From NCBI GenBank assembly GCA_021299375.1, contig JAJTGR010000033.1:1-64000 (forward strand): 64,000 bases of DNA. The letters run 5' to 3'. Under the pieces are notes generated by a model. The model was given only the letters and a program-made list of their open reading frames with translations, searched no databases and was not told the origin of the DNA. Source of the stretch: Gemmatimonadota bacterium. Lineage in GTDB: Bacteria; Gemmatimonadota; Gemmatimonadetes; Gemmatimonadales; Gemmatimonadaceae. The translations under genes were made by a program, and so were the position numbers. Positions 35,901 to 44,559 of this stretch are shown one piece after another; position 1 is the stretch's first letter, and the number at the start of each line of letters is the position of its first letter.

Positions 35901-37784
35901 CTACTTGAAGCTCTGGACCAGGCTCGTGATGGTGAGGCTCCAGCCGTCCACGAGCACGAACAGCAGCAATTTGAAGGGCAACGAGATCATGGCCGGCGGC
36001 AGCATCATCATGCCCATGCTCATGAGCACCGACGCCACAACGGCGTCGATGATGATGAACGGCAGGTAGATCGCAAAGCCGATCTGAAAGGCCGTGCGCA
36101 GTTCGCTGGCCACGAATGCCGACATGAGCACGTGCAGCGGTACGTCGTCGACGGTGGCGGGGCGCGGCATGCGGCTCATCTCGACGAACGCCTTGAGGTC
36201 CGCCTCGCGCGTCTGCCTGAGCATGAACGTGCGCATGGGTTGCACGCCGGTCTTCATCATCTCGACCTGCGTGATCTTGCCGTCGAGCCACGGCGTGATG
36301 GCGGTGCGATTGACTTCGCTGAGCGTGGGGCCCATGACGAAGCCGGTGAGCAGCAGCGCCATGCCGGCGAGCAACTGGCCCGGGGGCGCACTTTGCGTAC
36401 CCATGGCCTGCTTGAGAAAGTGCAGCACGATCAGGATGCGGGTGAAGCCCGTCATCATGAGCAGCAGCGTGGGGAGCAGGGTGAGCAGCCCCATCATGAC
36501 CACAATGCCCACGGTGCCGTTCAGGCGCAGCCCTTCGCCCTCGCCGTTGCCGCCCAGCTTCACGTCCATCTGCGGCATCATGCGCATGATGGCGTCGTCG
36601 GCGGCAATCGGGGCCGCCGCCGCGGCCTGGGCGTTCTGGTTCGCGCGCGCCATCGAATCGAGCTGCATGCGATTCGTCTCGCGCCGGGTGGCGGTGCCCT
36701 GCGTGTTCAGCTGGGCGCCGTTGCCGGGACGCGGTGCGGGGGCCTGCGTGGCGGTGCCGGGTGTTGCGGGACGCGCCGTGCGCATGGCCGATGCGTTGGG
36801 GGCTCCGGCAGCGGGCACCGGGCGCTGCGGTGCGGCCGGCGGAACGGGCGCGACCGGCGGCGACAGCACGGGCGATGCCGGGGGCTGGACCGCCGGCGCT
36901 GCGGGCGGCTGCACGACCGGCGGTGCACCGACGGCGGGGCCTGTCCCGGTTCCCGTGCCCTGCGCATGCAGCGACGGGCTGCCGATCAGCAGCATGGCGC
37001 CGGCCAGCACCGCCAGCCGGGTGGCCCCACTCAACGACACGCCAAGCAGGCTCCGGAAGTCACGATCGGCACCGTGGGGCGCCACCGGGCCGGCGCTGCG
37101 TCGGGCCCTGGCGAGGGGGCCATAGGTCACCGCGGCCCCGCGGCTCGTCGTCAGCGGGGCCGTCAGGAACGACGGCACTTCGGCCGCTTCGGTGAGCGAG
37201 AGCGGGGGGATCGCCGTCACCGTCTGGGACGGCATCGGTGCCGGCGCCAGCGGGGTCGTCGCTGGTGCGGCCAGCGTCACCGGGGCATCCGTCACCGGGG
37301 CATCCGTCACCGGGGCATCCGTCACCGGGGCTTCCGTCACCGGGGCGACGGCGTCTGCCGTCGATGCCAGCGGTGGCGAGGCCGGTCTGACCGTACCGAG
37401 CGAGCGGCTGAGCAAGCCACCGAAGGTGGTCCCGAACGCCATCGGCGAGAGCGGAGCGAACGCGGCTGCCGCCTCGCTGCTGGACGGCACGGGCAGCGGC
37501 ACGTGACTGGTGGCGATCACACGCTGGCGGTCGGCCTCGTCGAGCTCGAAGAGCGGCCGCACGCCCCCATCGCCAACCGACACGGCCATGACCTTGTCGC
37601 CGACGCGCACAACCGCCAGGCCGGTCTTGGGGCCCAGCGGCACCCGCTGCACGACCTCCACGGCCACGCGGGTGCGCGGTCGCAGCGGACCGGCTCCCCA
37701 GCGCTTGAGGGCCCACAGGCACACGGCACCGAGCCCCAGCACGAAGGCCAGGGCCGCCACGACACTCAGCCCAGCGGTCACCAT
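35901..37784 (-). CDS. fliP: Fused FliO-FliP flagellar export protein
   Basis: One open frame of 627 residues joins two export proteins. Residues 1-90 match FliO: one transmembrane helix, then VEVVQRVPLGPKTGLAVVRVGDKVMAVSVGDGG. A Pro/Ala/Thr-rich linker with four VTxAP repeats follows. Residues about 249-277 look like a signal peptide (VSLSGATRLAVLAGAMLLI to SPSLHAQG), then another Pro-rich stretch. Residues about 400-627 are a full FliP (GLLTLLPTLLLMMTGFTRI, MRTFMLRQTREADLKAFVEM, PFKLLLFVLVDGW). A GTG at 37040 (Val249) could start a separate FliP, so one or two products are possible. Last gene of the fliL unit. Confidence 0.9.
   Translation of the reverse strand: MVTAGLSVVAALAFVLGLGAVCLWALKRWGAGPLRPRTRVAVEVVQRVPLGPKTGLAVVRVGDKVMAVSVGDGGVRPLFELDEADRQRVIATSHVPLPVPSSSEAAAAFAPLSPMAFGTTFGGLLSRSLGTVRPASPPLASTADAVAPVTEAPVTDAPVTDAPVTDAPVTLAAPATTPLAPAPMPSQTVTAIPPLSLTEAAEVPSFLTAPLTTSRGAAVTYGPLARARRSAGPVAPHGADRDFRSLLGVSLSGATRLAVLAGAMLLIGSPSLHAQGTGTGTGPAVGAPPVVQPPAAPAVQPPASPVLSPPVAPVPPAAPQRPVPAAGAPNASAMRTARPATPGTATQAPAPRPGNGAQLNTQGTATRRETNRMQLDSMARANQNAQAAAAAPIAADDAIMRMMPQMDVKLGGNGEGEGLRLNGTVGIVVMMGLLTLLPTLLLMMTGFTRILIVLHFLKQAMGTQSAPPGQLLAGMALLLTGFVMGPTLSEVNRTAITPWLDGKITQVEMMKTGVQPMRTFMLRQTREADLKAFVEMSRMPRPATVDDVPLHVLMSAFVASELRTAFQIGFAIYLPFIIIDAVVASVLMSMGMMMLPPAMISLPFKLLLFVLVDGWSLTITSLVQSFK
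37275..37346 (-). repeat. In-frame 15-base tandem repeat in fliOP
   Basis: About four to five copies of a 15-base unit (plus strand GGGGCATCCGTCACC) encode repeated APVTD/E pentapeptides in the FliO-FliP linker (residues 147-170). Copy number could vary by slippage without breaking the frame. Confidence 0.85.
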
Positions 37785-37838
37785 GATGCGGGCGTCCGGC
37801 TCAGGTGGTGGGGGGAACGATATCGCTCATCGCGGCCG

Positions 37839-38282
37839 TCATGCGGCGTGCGCGGCGCCAACCGCAGCGGGGTTGGCCAGCACACGCGTGATGCGCACAC
37901 CGAAGTGCTCGCCGAGCACCACGACCTCGCCCTCCGCGAAGCGGCGGTCGCCGACGTAAATGTCGATCGGTTCGCCGGCGAGGCGGTCGAGCTGGATGAC
38001 CGAGCCGCGACCGAGACGCAGGATTTCCTGCACCGTCATGCTCGTGCGCCCGAGTTCGATGGACACCGGGAGCGTGAGATCGAGCAGCATGCCGATCGGC
38101 ACCTCGGTGTTGCCGAGCATGGTCTGCTCGAAGTCGGTGAACTGCGGGGCGCGCACCGTCGGGCTGGCCGCGACGGTGGCCGCCGCGCCGGCCCCATCGT
38201 CCATCAGCGACGAGAGCGGCTGTCCAGCCTTCTTGGCGGCCTGGGCACTGTTGACCAGGGCATCGATTTCTTCGGGAGTCAT
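37839..38282 (-). CDS. fliN: Flagellar motor switch protein FliN
   Basis: A 147-residue C-ring protein. The C-terminal 80 residues form the SpoA fold: LLDLTLPVSIELGRTSMTVQEILRLGRGSVIQLDRLAGEPIDI with EGEVVVLGEHFGVRITRVL. The N-terminal 55 residues are acidic and Ala-rich, longer than in a minimal FliN. The ATG overlaps the fliM stop. Confidence 0.96.
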   Translation of the reverse strand: MTPEEIDALVNSAQAAKKAGQPLSSLMDDGAGAAATVAASPTVRAPQFTDFEQTMLGNTEVPIGMLLDLTLPVSIELGRTSMTVQEILRLGRGSVIQLDRLAGEPIDIYVGDRRFAEGEVVVLGEHFGVRITRVLANPAAVGAAHAA

Positions 38283-39298
38283 GCGGAGGTCCGGGAATCG
38301 GAAACGGAGACAGGGACGGTGGCGGCGAGGGAAGGCACGGCATCGACGACGCGCACAGCCAGGTTGCCGTTCACGCGTCCGGGGTGGCCGATGAAACGTT
38401 CCTGGGTGCCGGCGCGCAGGATCACGCGGGCGTCGCGGGGAATGCCGGTGGGGATGATGCTCCCCTCGGAGAGATGGGCGAGCTCCCGCATCGACAGCTG
38501 AAAGTCGGGGAGGCGCGCGGTGAGCGGCACTCGCGTCGCGCGCAGGGCTGCCTCGCTGCGCTGCCGGGTGACTTCGCGCTCCTGTTCGTTCGTCGCCAGG
38601 AGGGCCAGCCGCTGCTGGCCGCTCGAGGTGAAGAACTTGTCGAGCACCGAAAAGGGCAGGCAGAGCAGCACCAGGCTGCTCACGTTGCCACTGCTGAACT
38701 CGACGTTGGCGACCAGCACCGGGTCTTCGCGGTTGACGACCTGCAGGATTTCGGGCGACGACTCGAAGCCCGTGACCTGCAGGTCCATGGGCACGTGGTC
38801 CTGCCAGATCTCCTGCAGCAGCGAGGTCAGCTTGTCGGCGACGCCGCGCACCGCCATGCGCTCGATGGGCGTGAGGGCGCGGGTGAGCGCGCTGCCGTTT
38901 CCCTCGCCCCCGAAGAGGCGGTCGATGAGGTAGGTACTGAACTCGGGGCCGACATCGATGACGCCTCGCTGGCCGGTGCCGACGATGTCGAAGATGAAGG
39001 AGGAGCAGGGCATTGGCAGCGAGAGCGTGAACTCGCCGAACGAGAACTGCTCGACGCTCTGCAGGCGCACCTCGATCTGGCCGCGCACCCGCGAGATGAG
39101 CCACGCCTCGAGCGCCTTCACGAGGCGTTCGTACATGGCTTCCAGCGTGCGCAGGCGCTCCTTCGAGACGCGATGCGGGCGACGGAAATCGTAGACCTGC
39201 ACGTCGAGCGCCGCCGCGGCGGCTGCCGGTGCGCCACCAGGACTGCCGCCGCCAAGGAGGCGGTCGATGTCGGTCTGGGAAAGTGTTTCGGAGGCCAT
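38279..39298 (-). CDS. fliM: Flagellar motor switch protein FliM
   Basis: A 339-residue C-ring protein. The N-terminal motif LSQTDIDRLLGG is the CheY-binding peptide, so chemotactic control is expected although no che genes lie in the window. The middle domain starts at FRRPHRVSKERLRTLEAMYERL and the C-terminal SpoA domain (VPLTARLPDFQLSMRELAHL) pairs with FliN. Confidence 0.96.
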   Translation of the reverse strand: MASETLSQTDIDRLLGGGSPGGAPAAAAAALDVQVYDFRRPHRVSKERLRTLEAMYERLVKALEAWLISRVRGQIEVRLQSVEQFSFGEFTLSLPMPCSSFIFDIVGTGQRGVIDVGPEFSTYLIDRLFGGEGNGSALTRALTPIERMAVRGVADKLTSLLQEIWQDHVPMDLQVTGFESSPEILQVVNREDPVLVANVEFSSGNVSSLVLLCLPFSVLDKFFTSSGQQRLALLATNEQEREVTRQRSEAALRATRVPLTARLPDFQLSMRELAHLSEGSIIPTGIPRDARVILRAGTQERFIGHPGRVNGNLAVRVVDAVPSLAATVPVSVSDSRTSA

Positions 39299-39317
39299 CG
39301 GGGAATGCGGCGGGCCG

Positions 39318-39905
39318 TTACTGGACGACGAACTGCGGGAAGTACAGGCTCTTCACCGACTTCTTGCCGAAGCGGGACGCGATGGCCTTCGCGAGTTCGC
39401 CCTTGAAGACGTCACGTTGGGCAATGTCGGTGAGCTCCTCGGTGGACTTGGTGCTGAGCGTGGTGAGGATGATGTCCCGCAGCTCGGCGTCCCGGCTCTT
39501 GAACTCGTCGGCGGCTGTCGCGTTGCCGACTTCCAGGGCCACCGACAGCAGCAGGAAGCGACTGCCACCACTCCCGGCCGGGTTCAGCACGAGGTTTTCG
39601 AGGAGATGGACGGGAGCGGCTTCGGCCGCTGCCTCGGCAGCCCCTTCGTCGGTCTTCTTCTTGCCGCCTTCCTCTTCGGCGTCGTGATCGACGCTCTCAT
39701 CTGCGGCGTTTTCGTGATCCTGGGCCGCGGCGACCATCGCCGAGGCATTCTTGCCCATCTTTTTCGCGACCATCGGGCCGACGAACGCGGCGCCCGTCCC
39801 GCCACCGACGGCGAGTCCAACCGCCACCATGCCGATGAGCATGGGGAGCTTGGGCTTGGAGGTTGCGGCTGGGGTACTGGCTGCCTGCGGTTGTTCGGAG
39901 GCCAT
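39318..39905 (-). CDS. fliL: Flagellar basal body-associated protein FliL
   Basis: A 195-residue single-span membrane protein. A short cytoplasmic end, the helix PMLIGMVAVGLAVGGGTGAAF (21-41), and a charged linker (about 60-90) lead to the periplasmic FliL domain (LENLVLNPAGSGGSRFLLLSVALEVG to LYFPQFVVQ), which surrounds the stator. First gene of fliL-M-N-OP, preceded by a sigma54 promoter. Confidence 0.94.
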   Translation of the reverse strand: MASEQPQAASTPAATSKPKLPMLIGMVAVGLAVGGGTGAAFVGPMVAKKMGKNASAMVAAAQDHENAADESVDHDAEEEGGKKKTDEGAAEAAAEAAPVHLLENLVLNPAGSGGSRFLLLSVALEVGNATAADEFKSRDAELRDIILTTLSTKSTEELTDIAQRDVFKGELAKAIASRFGKKSVKSLYFPQFVVQ

Positions 39906-39945
39906 AGGAAAGAGCGGACGAGGGTGGATTCGACAGGGTCGGGAA

Positions 39946-39962
39946 AAGCACTCCCCGTGCCA
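39946..39962 (-). promoter_or_regulatory. Sigma54 (RpoN) promoter of the fliL unit
   Basis: The minus strand reads TGGCACGGGGAGTGCTT, with GG and GC 10 bases apart and one difference from consensus. Transcription would start near 39936, about 31 bases before the fliL ATG. Confidence 0.8.
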
Positions 39963-40110
39963 CCGCCGTCACGCGGTCGCCGCCGCGAGTCAACCTGCTG
40001 TCATTGTTGAGGTTACCGCATTCGAGCAGGATCGCTCGGGGGGTCGGGGTCCGGCCTGTCGACCGGCAAAAGCGGGTCGGCGTCGGGGGTGGCGGCAAGA
40101 GTTGCCGGGC

Positions 40111-40156
40111 CAAAAACGACGCGACCGCCGCCACCGGTTCCGGTGGCGGCGGTCGC
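40111..40156 (-). terminator. Terminator of the flgB-to-flgE unit
   Basis: Just after the flgE stop, a perfect 17-base-pair inverted repeat (arms 40121-40137 and 40140-40156) is followed on the minus strand by GTCG and a run of five T. This is the strongest intrinsic terminator in the window and separates the flgE unit from the fliL promoter. Confidence 0.85.
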
Positions 40157-40172
40157 ACCCGATTACCCGGGG

Positions 40173-41693
40173 TTACCGCTTGATCGTCATCAGCTCCTGC
40201 AGCATGTCGTCGGAGGTGCTCACGACCTTGCCGTTTGCCTGGAAGGCGCGCTGAGCCACGATCATGTTCGTGAACTCCTGGGCCAGGTCGACGTTCGACA
40301 TCTCGAGCGCGCCGCTGGTGAGCTGCGACTGCGATCCCTCGAGCGCAAAGCCAAGCACCCCGCTGCCGGAGTTCGCCGACTCCTGGTACATGTTGTCGCC
40401 GATGCGGAGCAGACCGCTCGGGTTGTTGAAGTCGGCGAGCACGATGCGCGCCAGCGGGCTCGTGGTGCCGTTCGTGAAGAAGCCCGTGATGAGGCCGAAC
40501 CGGTCGATGGAGAAGTTCTGCAGCGTGCCGGCGGTGAAGCCGTTCTGGTCGCGCAGCACCGCCGTGGACGAGGTCGAGGCAAACTGGGTGAGACCGTTCA
40601 CACCGCCACCGAGCTTGAGCTCGATGCGCACCGCGTTGGCACCCGGCACCCCGAAGTTCAGCCCGGCCACGACATCCGTGGTGAGGAGCCCGGCCTGGTC
40701 GAAGGTGAACGTGCCGGAGTTCTCCCCCGCCGGCAGCGTCCCGGTGGGACTCATGAAGTATCCCACCTTGATGACCGAGTTCGGCGGCATGTTCGTCGTG
40801 AACGTCACCTCGCCCGACGTGGCGTTGAAGGTGTAGTCGCCCGGCGAGTTGTACTCCACGCCCGTGGCGCTGTACACCCGCACATTGGCGGCCTTGATCT
40901 CGTAGCCCGCCGGCGGCGTGGGCAGCGAGACCGGCGCCGGAGGGGAGCTGCTGCTGGTCTCGACCTCGAAGGTCTGTGCTGAGGCGATCGGATCGATGCG
41001 CCAATCCCAGGTGTTCGGGCCCGTCTTCCAGCTCTGGAGCTTGATGTCGTGGCGAGTGCCTTGCGAGTCGAAGACGCCGATCTGCGTTTCGGTCCACGCC
41101 TTTTGGTTGATGGGGAGCGCGCGGTCGAGCGGATCGTTGAAATTCCCCTGGAAGACGGGCGCCGAGGCGTTGAGGTTGCCGGCGAGCGCGGCCTCGGTCG
41201 TCGGCCTGGCAGACACCTTCTGGCCGAAGGGCAGCTTGATGTCGCGGATGCCGTCCTGCACCTGTCCGTTGTCGTACATGCGGCCCTGCACGATGAACCC
41301 GTTGGCCGGCGACACGAGCTGGCCGAGCGCGTCCACCTGGAAGTTGCCGGCGCGGGTGTAGAAGCTCTGGTTGCCCTTGCGGACGACGAAGAAGGAGTCG
41401 CCCTGGATTGCCAGGTCGGTGTTGAGCCCCGTCGTCTCGAGATTGCCCTGGTTGACGATCTGGTCGATGGAGCCGATCTGCATGCCGAGGCCGATCTGGA
41501 TCGGGTTGATGCCGCCCTGATCACCGGGCGGGCGGCTGGCGCCCTGCAGGAGCTGGGCGAAGCCTTCCTTGAAGGTCACACGGCCAGCCTTGAAGGCCAC
41601 CGTGTTCACGTTGGCGATGTTGTTGCCGATGATGTCCATGCGCACCTGGTTGTTGCGCAGGCCGGAGACGCCGGCGAAGAGAGAACGGAGCAT
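40173..41693 (-). CDS. flgE: Flagellar hook protein FlgE
   Basis: A 506-residue hook subunit. N-terminal GVSGLRNNQVRMDIIGNNIANVNTVAFKAGRVTF and C-terminal LAQEFTNMIVAQRAFQANGKVVSTSDDMLQELM form the core D0 domain. A large central part (about 140-430) gives the outer hook domains and makes it longer than the 400-residue enteric form. Last gene of its unit, followed by a strong terminator. Confidence 0.96.
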   Translation of the reverse strand: MLRSLFAGVSGLRNNQVRMDIIGNNIANVNTVAFKAGRVTFKEGFAQLLQGASRPPGDQGGINPIQIGLGMQIGSIDQIVNQGNLETTGLNTDLAIQGDSFFVVRKGNQSFYTRAGNFQVDALGQLVSPANGFIVQGRMYDNGQVQDGIRDIKLPFGQKVSARPTTEAALAGNLNASAPVFQGNFNDPLDRALPINQKAWTETQIGVFDSQGTRHDIKLQSWKTGPNTWDWRIDPIASAQTFEVETSSSSPPAPVSLPTPPAGYEIKAANVRVYSATGVEYNSPGDYTFNATSGEVTFTTNMPPNSVIKVGYFMSPTGTLPAGENSGTFTFDQAGLLTTDVVAGLNFGVPGANAVRIELKLGGGVNGLTQFASTSSTAVLRDQNGFTAGTLQNFSIDRFGLITGFFTNGTTSPLARIVLADFNNPSGLLRIGDNMYQESANSGSGVLGFALEGSQSQLTSGALEMSNVDLAQEFTNMIVAQRAFQANGKVVSTSDDMLQELMTIKR

Positions 41694-41722
41694 GTTGGTG
41701 GATCCTCGGGGTCAGGTCGCGG

Positions 41723-42520
41723 TCAGGCGCGGATCTGGGTGAGTTGCGACATCGGGACGCTGATGCTGTCGCCGATCAGCAGGATGGGATTGCCGTCTTG
41801 GTACCGCATGCCGGTGATCCGTCCGGCGGTGTATGTCGTGGCCGCGACATACGGATTGCCATCCTTGGCAACCTCGAACTTGAACGTGTACTTCCCGGGC
41901 TTGAGCGGTGGGTCCCACTTATAGTCACCCACGTCGAATGCCTGCTGGCCCTGCTTCACCGGGCCGACGAGGGCCTGGCCGACGGTGGCTCCGGTGCTGT
42001 CGATCATGGTGATGCGCCCCGTGCCCGTGAGGCTCCCGGTGTTGACCATGATGGTGCCGGTGCCATCGCGATCGACGAAGGCGTTGTTGCCGGCCGTCAC
42101 GCCGATCTTGCCGACCGTGGCCATGGCCATCTGTCCTTCGATGAGCGTGGCGAGTTCATCGGCGCGCTGGTTCTGCGTCTCCTGCAGCGACTCGATGGCG
42201 TCGGTCATCTGGGCGGCCGCCGCCTTCTGCTCATCGATCGACTTGTTCATCGTGATGAGCTGCTCGACGGTGGAGAACTGGGCGAGCTGCGCTGCCATGT
42301 CCTTGCCGTCCATCGGGTTGAGCGGGTCCTGATTCTTGAGCTGGGCGACGAGCATCTTGAGGAACTCGTCGCGGCCCATGGCCGACGGATTGGTGGGTAG
42401 CGTGCGCGGCGCGGAGGGTTCGGCCGCTCCCTTGGGTGGCTCGGTGGCCGCGACCGACGGTGTCGTGGTCGTGGTGTCGAACCGGGCGTTGCCGAACGCG
42501 TTGCGAACGGAGGTGACCAT
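41723..42520 (-). CDS. flgD: Hook cap protein FlgD
   Basis: A 265-residue hook-assembly scaffold. The conserved FLKMLVAQLKNQDPLNPMDGKDMAAQLAQFSTVEQL segment is FlgD-specific, followed by Ig-like and Tudor-like C-terminal parts (PLKPGKYTFKFEVAKDGNPY). The ATG overlaps the fliK stop (ATGA), which fixes the start. Confidence 0.95.
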   Translation of the reverse strand: MVTSVRNAFGNARFDTTTTTPSVAATEPPKGAAEPSAPRTLPTNPSAMGRDEFLKMLVAQLKNQDPLNPMDGKDMAAQLAQFSTVEQLITMNKSIDEQKAAAAQMTDAIESLQETQNQRADELATLIEGQMAMATVGKIGVTAGNNAFVDRDGTGTIMVNTGSLTGTGRITMIDSTGATVGQALVGPVKQGQQAFDVGDYKWDPPLKPGKYTFKFEVAKDGNPYVAATTYTAGRITGMRYQDGNPILLIGDSISVPMSQLTQIRA

Positions 42521-44559
42521 CACTCGACTCCGAAGGTGGAGGTAACGCGGCGCTGGTGCTCCTGCCGCTCGTTGCGGTCCTGCTGCTGCTGCTGCTGGCG
42601 TTCGTCGCGAGCTCGGGCGGCTTGCTCGCGCCGTGACTCGTCCTGCTGCCACTCGCGGGCCGGCGCGCGTTCGCGCTGACTGTTGCCGGCGGCACCATCC
42701 TGGGTGCCCGAAGGCGGCGCACCACCGATCTTCAGCGCTTCGCGCTCGCCTGCCGCCACGCGTCCGATCTCCACGGTGTCCTGCGGCTTGCTGGCGCCGA
42801 CGCGCAGACGCTCGCTCTCGAGTCCGTGACGGCCGAGGGCGTCCTGCAGGTCGGCCGAGCGCATGCGGATGCGCTCGGCGGTCGCGGCGTCGGTCGTGAT
42901 CTGGGTGGTCACGGTGTTGCCGCGCACATCAACCGTGATGGTTTCCTGGGTACCGTTTGCGTTGTCGACGTTGAGCGTCATGCGGGAGAGCGGGCCGGCC
43001 GGCGCATCCGCCCGCATCTGCTGGATGTCGGCCACGCGCTCCGCCTGTACGCTGCCGGCGGGCGCACTGGCCGTGGCAACGCGCTCGGGGCTGGTGGTGG
43101 TGACGCCCGCGGTCCCGGTCAGGGCGCCAAAGGCGGGTGCCGTGGTGTCGTGCTGGTCGTGCCCACGCTGACGGCCGCCCTGGAGCGACGTGCCCCGCGC
43201 ATCGCGGTCGCCGCGGCCGAAGGCCTCTCCGTTGCCGTTCCCGGTATCGTTGGCGAGGCGTGTGGCCTGCTGCGGTGCCGTGTAGGCGGCCAGCCCGTTG
43301 GCGGTCGCGGTACCACCCTGCGTTGCGATACGCGCCGCGCCGGACGGTTCGGCCACACGGGCCACGCCCGCCACGCCGGCGACGCTGGCCACCTGCGCCA
43401 TGCCCGCGGCCGATGCGGTCGGTTCGGGGCGTGGAATCTGCCGGTCCACCTTGAGCGTCGCCGCAGCGGCGGGATCGACCGGTGCACCGTGTCCCGCCAG
43501 TTCGAGATGCCCGGGATCCTTCAGGCCGAGCGTGCGCAGCCCTTCCTCGCGCGCGATCCGCTGGAGGCGCGCAAAGCCCTGGGCGTTGTCCCACGACCCA
43601 TCGATCAACACATCGACCGCCTCGCCCCGGGTGTGCGCCGAATCGCGCGTCCAGGTCACGACTGGGCCACGGCGGCTCCGCCCCTGCTCGTAGAGCCAGT
43701 CCTGGCGCTCCTGCGAGCGGACCGTCTCCACGAGCGTTACGTCGTGGCCGTACTCGCGTTTCATACGGTCGATGACGCGTGCGACCTTGCCACGCAGTTC
43801 AGGGGCCACCGCGTCGAGATCGCGGACCGGGGTGGTGACATCCCCGCTGCGGGTCTCCGCGGTGGCGAGCGCCAGGGGGGTCGTGTTCCGTTCCAGCTGG
43901 CGCGCGGCCAACCGCGCACCGGCCGGTGACCCGGCCTGCGCCAGGATCGCGTCGAGCGCGGCGCGCACTTCGGCCCCGCGGGCGTCACCGATCGCCAACA
44001 GCTGTTCGATGGATGCGCCACGCTGCGAGGCGATATGCGCCAGCGCCTGGAGTGCCGCCCGGTCGTCGTGCGGCGCCGCTGGCGCCACTGCCGCCTGTGC
44101 CGGCGTACGCTCCGTGGAGGTCTCGCGCGCTCGGGCGTAGGCCAGGAGGTCGACCACGTCACCGGCAGGCCGGTCGTCCGTCGGACCGTCTACGTGGTCG
44201 GGTGACGCGCCGTCCACCGGCTGCGCGCTGGCGGTTAGGGCGCTCTGTGCGTTGGTACCGTCGGCCGAAGGCGTCGCGGCACCTGTCATGGGCGCTGCGT
44301 CCTGCAGCAGCCGATCGACGAGCGAGGCCGCCTCCTCGGGGAGTTGCTGCACCAGGTCCGTGCGCACCTGTTGCCCCATGGCGGCGAGGAGCGCCAGCAG
44401 GGCGGCGAACTCCGGGCGGGACGCGTCGGGCTTGCGATCCTTGTCCCGAATCGATTCGGCGTCGGTGTCCACCGTCTCCCGGCGGGCCGCCGGCGCCGCC
44501 TTCGGGGCCGGCCGTGGCGCGGCCCTGGTGACGGCGTTCATGACATGCGCGGTGCTCAC
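42520..44559 (-). CDS. fliK: Hook-length control protein FliK with an embedded M15-type peptidase domain
   Basis: A 679-residue single frame. The N-terminal 250 residues are Ala/Gln-rich, as in FliK rulers. Residues about 252-356 read as an M15 LAS-type (VanY/CwlK/Ply500-like) peptidoglycan peptidase: VTLVETVRSQERQDWLYEQG, then SAHTRGEAVDV and KDPGHLEL. His309, Asp316 and His351 fit the zinc ligands and Asp348 the catalytic acid; spacings (H-x6-D and D-x2-H) equal those of Ply500. Residues about 522-590 match the FliK C-terminal domain that switches FlhB (LSRMTLNVDNANGTQETITV, LQDALGRHGLESERLRVG). The tail is Gln/Arg-rich. Position before flgD supports the FliK identity. The double role is inferred. 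Confidence 0.9.
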   Translation of the reverse strand: MSTAHVMNAVTRAAPRPAPKAAPAARRETVDTDAESIRDKDRKPDASRPEFAALLALLAAMGQQVRTDLVQQLPEEAASLVDRLLQDAAPMTGAATPSADGTNAQSALTASAQPVDGASPDHVDGPTDDRPAGDVVDLLAYARARETSTERTPAQAAVAPAAPHDDRAALQALAHIASQRGASIEQLLAIGDARGAEVRAALDAILAQAGSPAGARLAARQLERNTTPLALATAETRSGDVTTPVRDLDAVAPELRGKVARVIDRMKREYGHDVTLVETVRSQERQDWLYEQGRSRRGPVVTWTRDSAHTRGEAVDVLIDGSWDNAQGFARLQRIAREEGLRTLGLKDPGHLELAGHGAPVDPAAAATLKVDRQIPRPEPTASAAGMAQVASVAGVAGVARVAEPSGAARIATQGGTATANGLAAYTAPQQATRLANDTGNGNGEAFGRGDRDARGTSLQGGRQRGHDQHDTTAPAFGALTGTAGVTTTSPERVATASAPAGSVQAERVADIQQMRADAPAGPLSRMTLNVDNANGTQETITVDVRGNTVTTQITTDAATAERIRMRSADLQDALGRHGLESERLRVGASKPQDTVEIGRVAAGEREALKIGGAPPSGTQDGAAGNSQRERAPAREWQQDESRREQAARARDERQQQQQQDRNERQEHQRRVTSTFGVE

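Noticed and set aside
35817-38501. An 894-codon open frame on the plus strand opposite fliOP and fliN
   Set aside because: It is the mirror of real genes in GC-rich DNA; the translation is His/Arg/Gly-rich with no domain, while the minus strand gives clear FliP, FliN and FliM.
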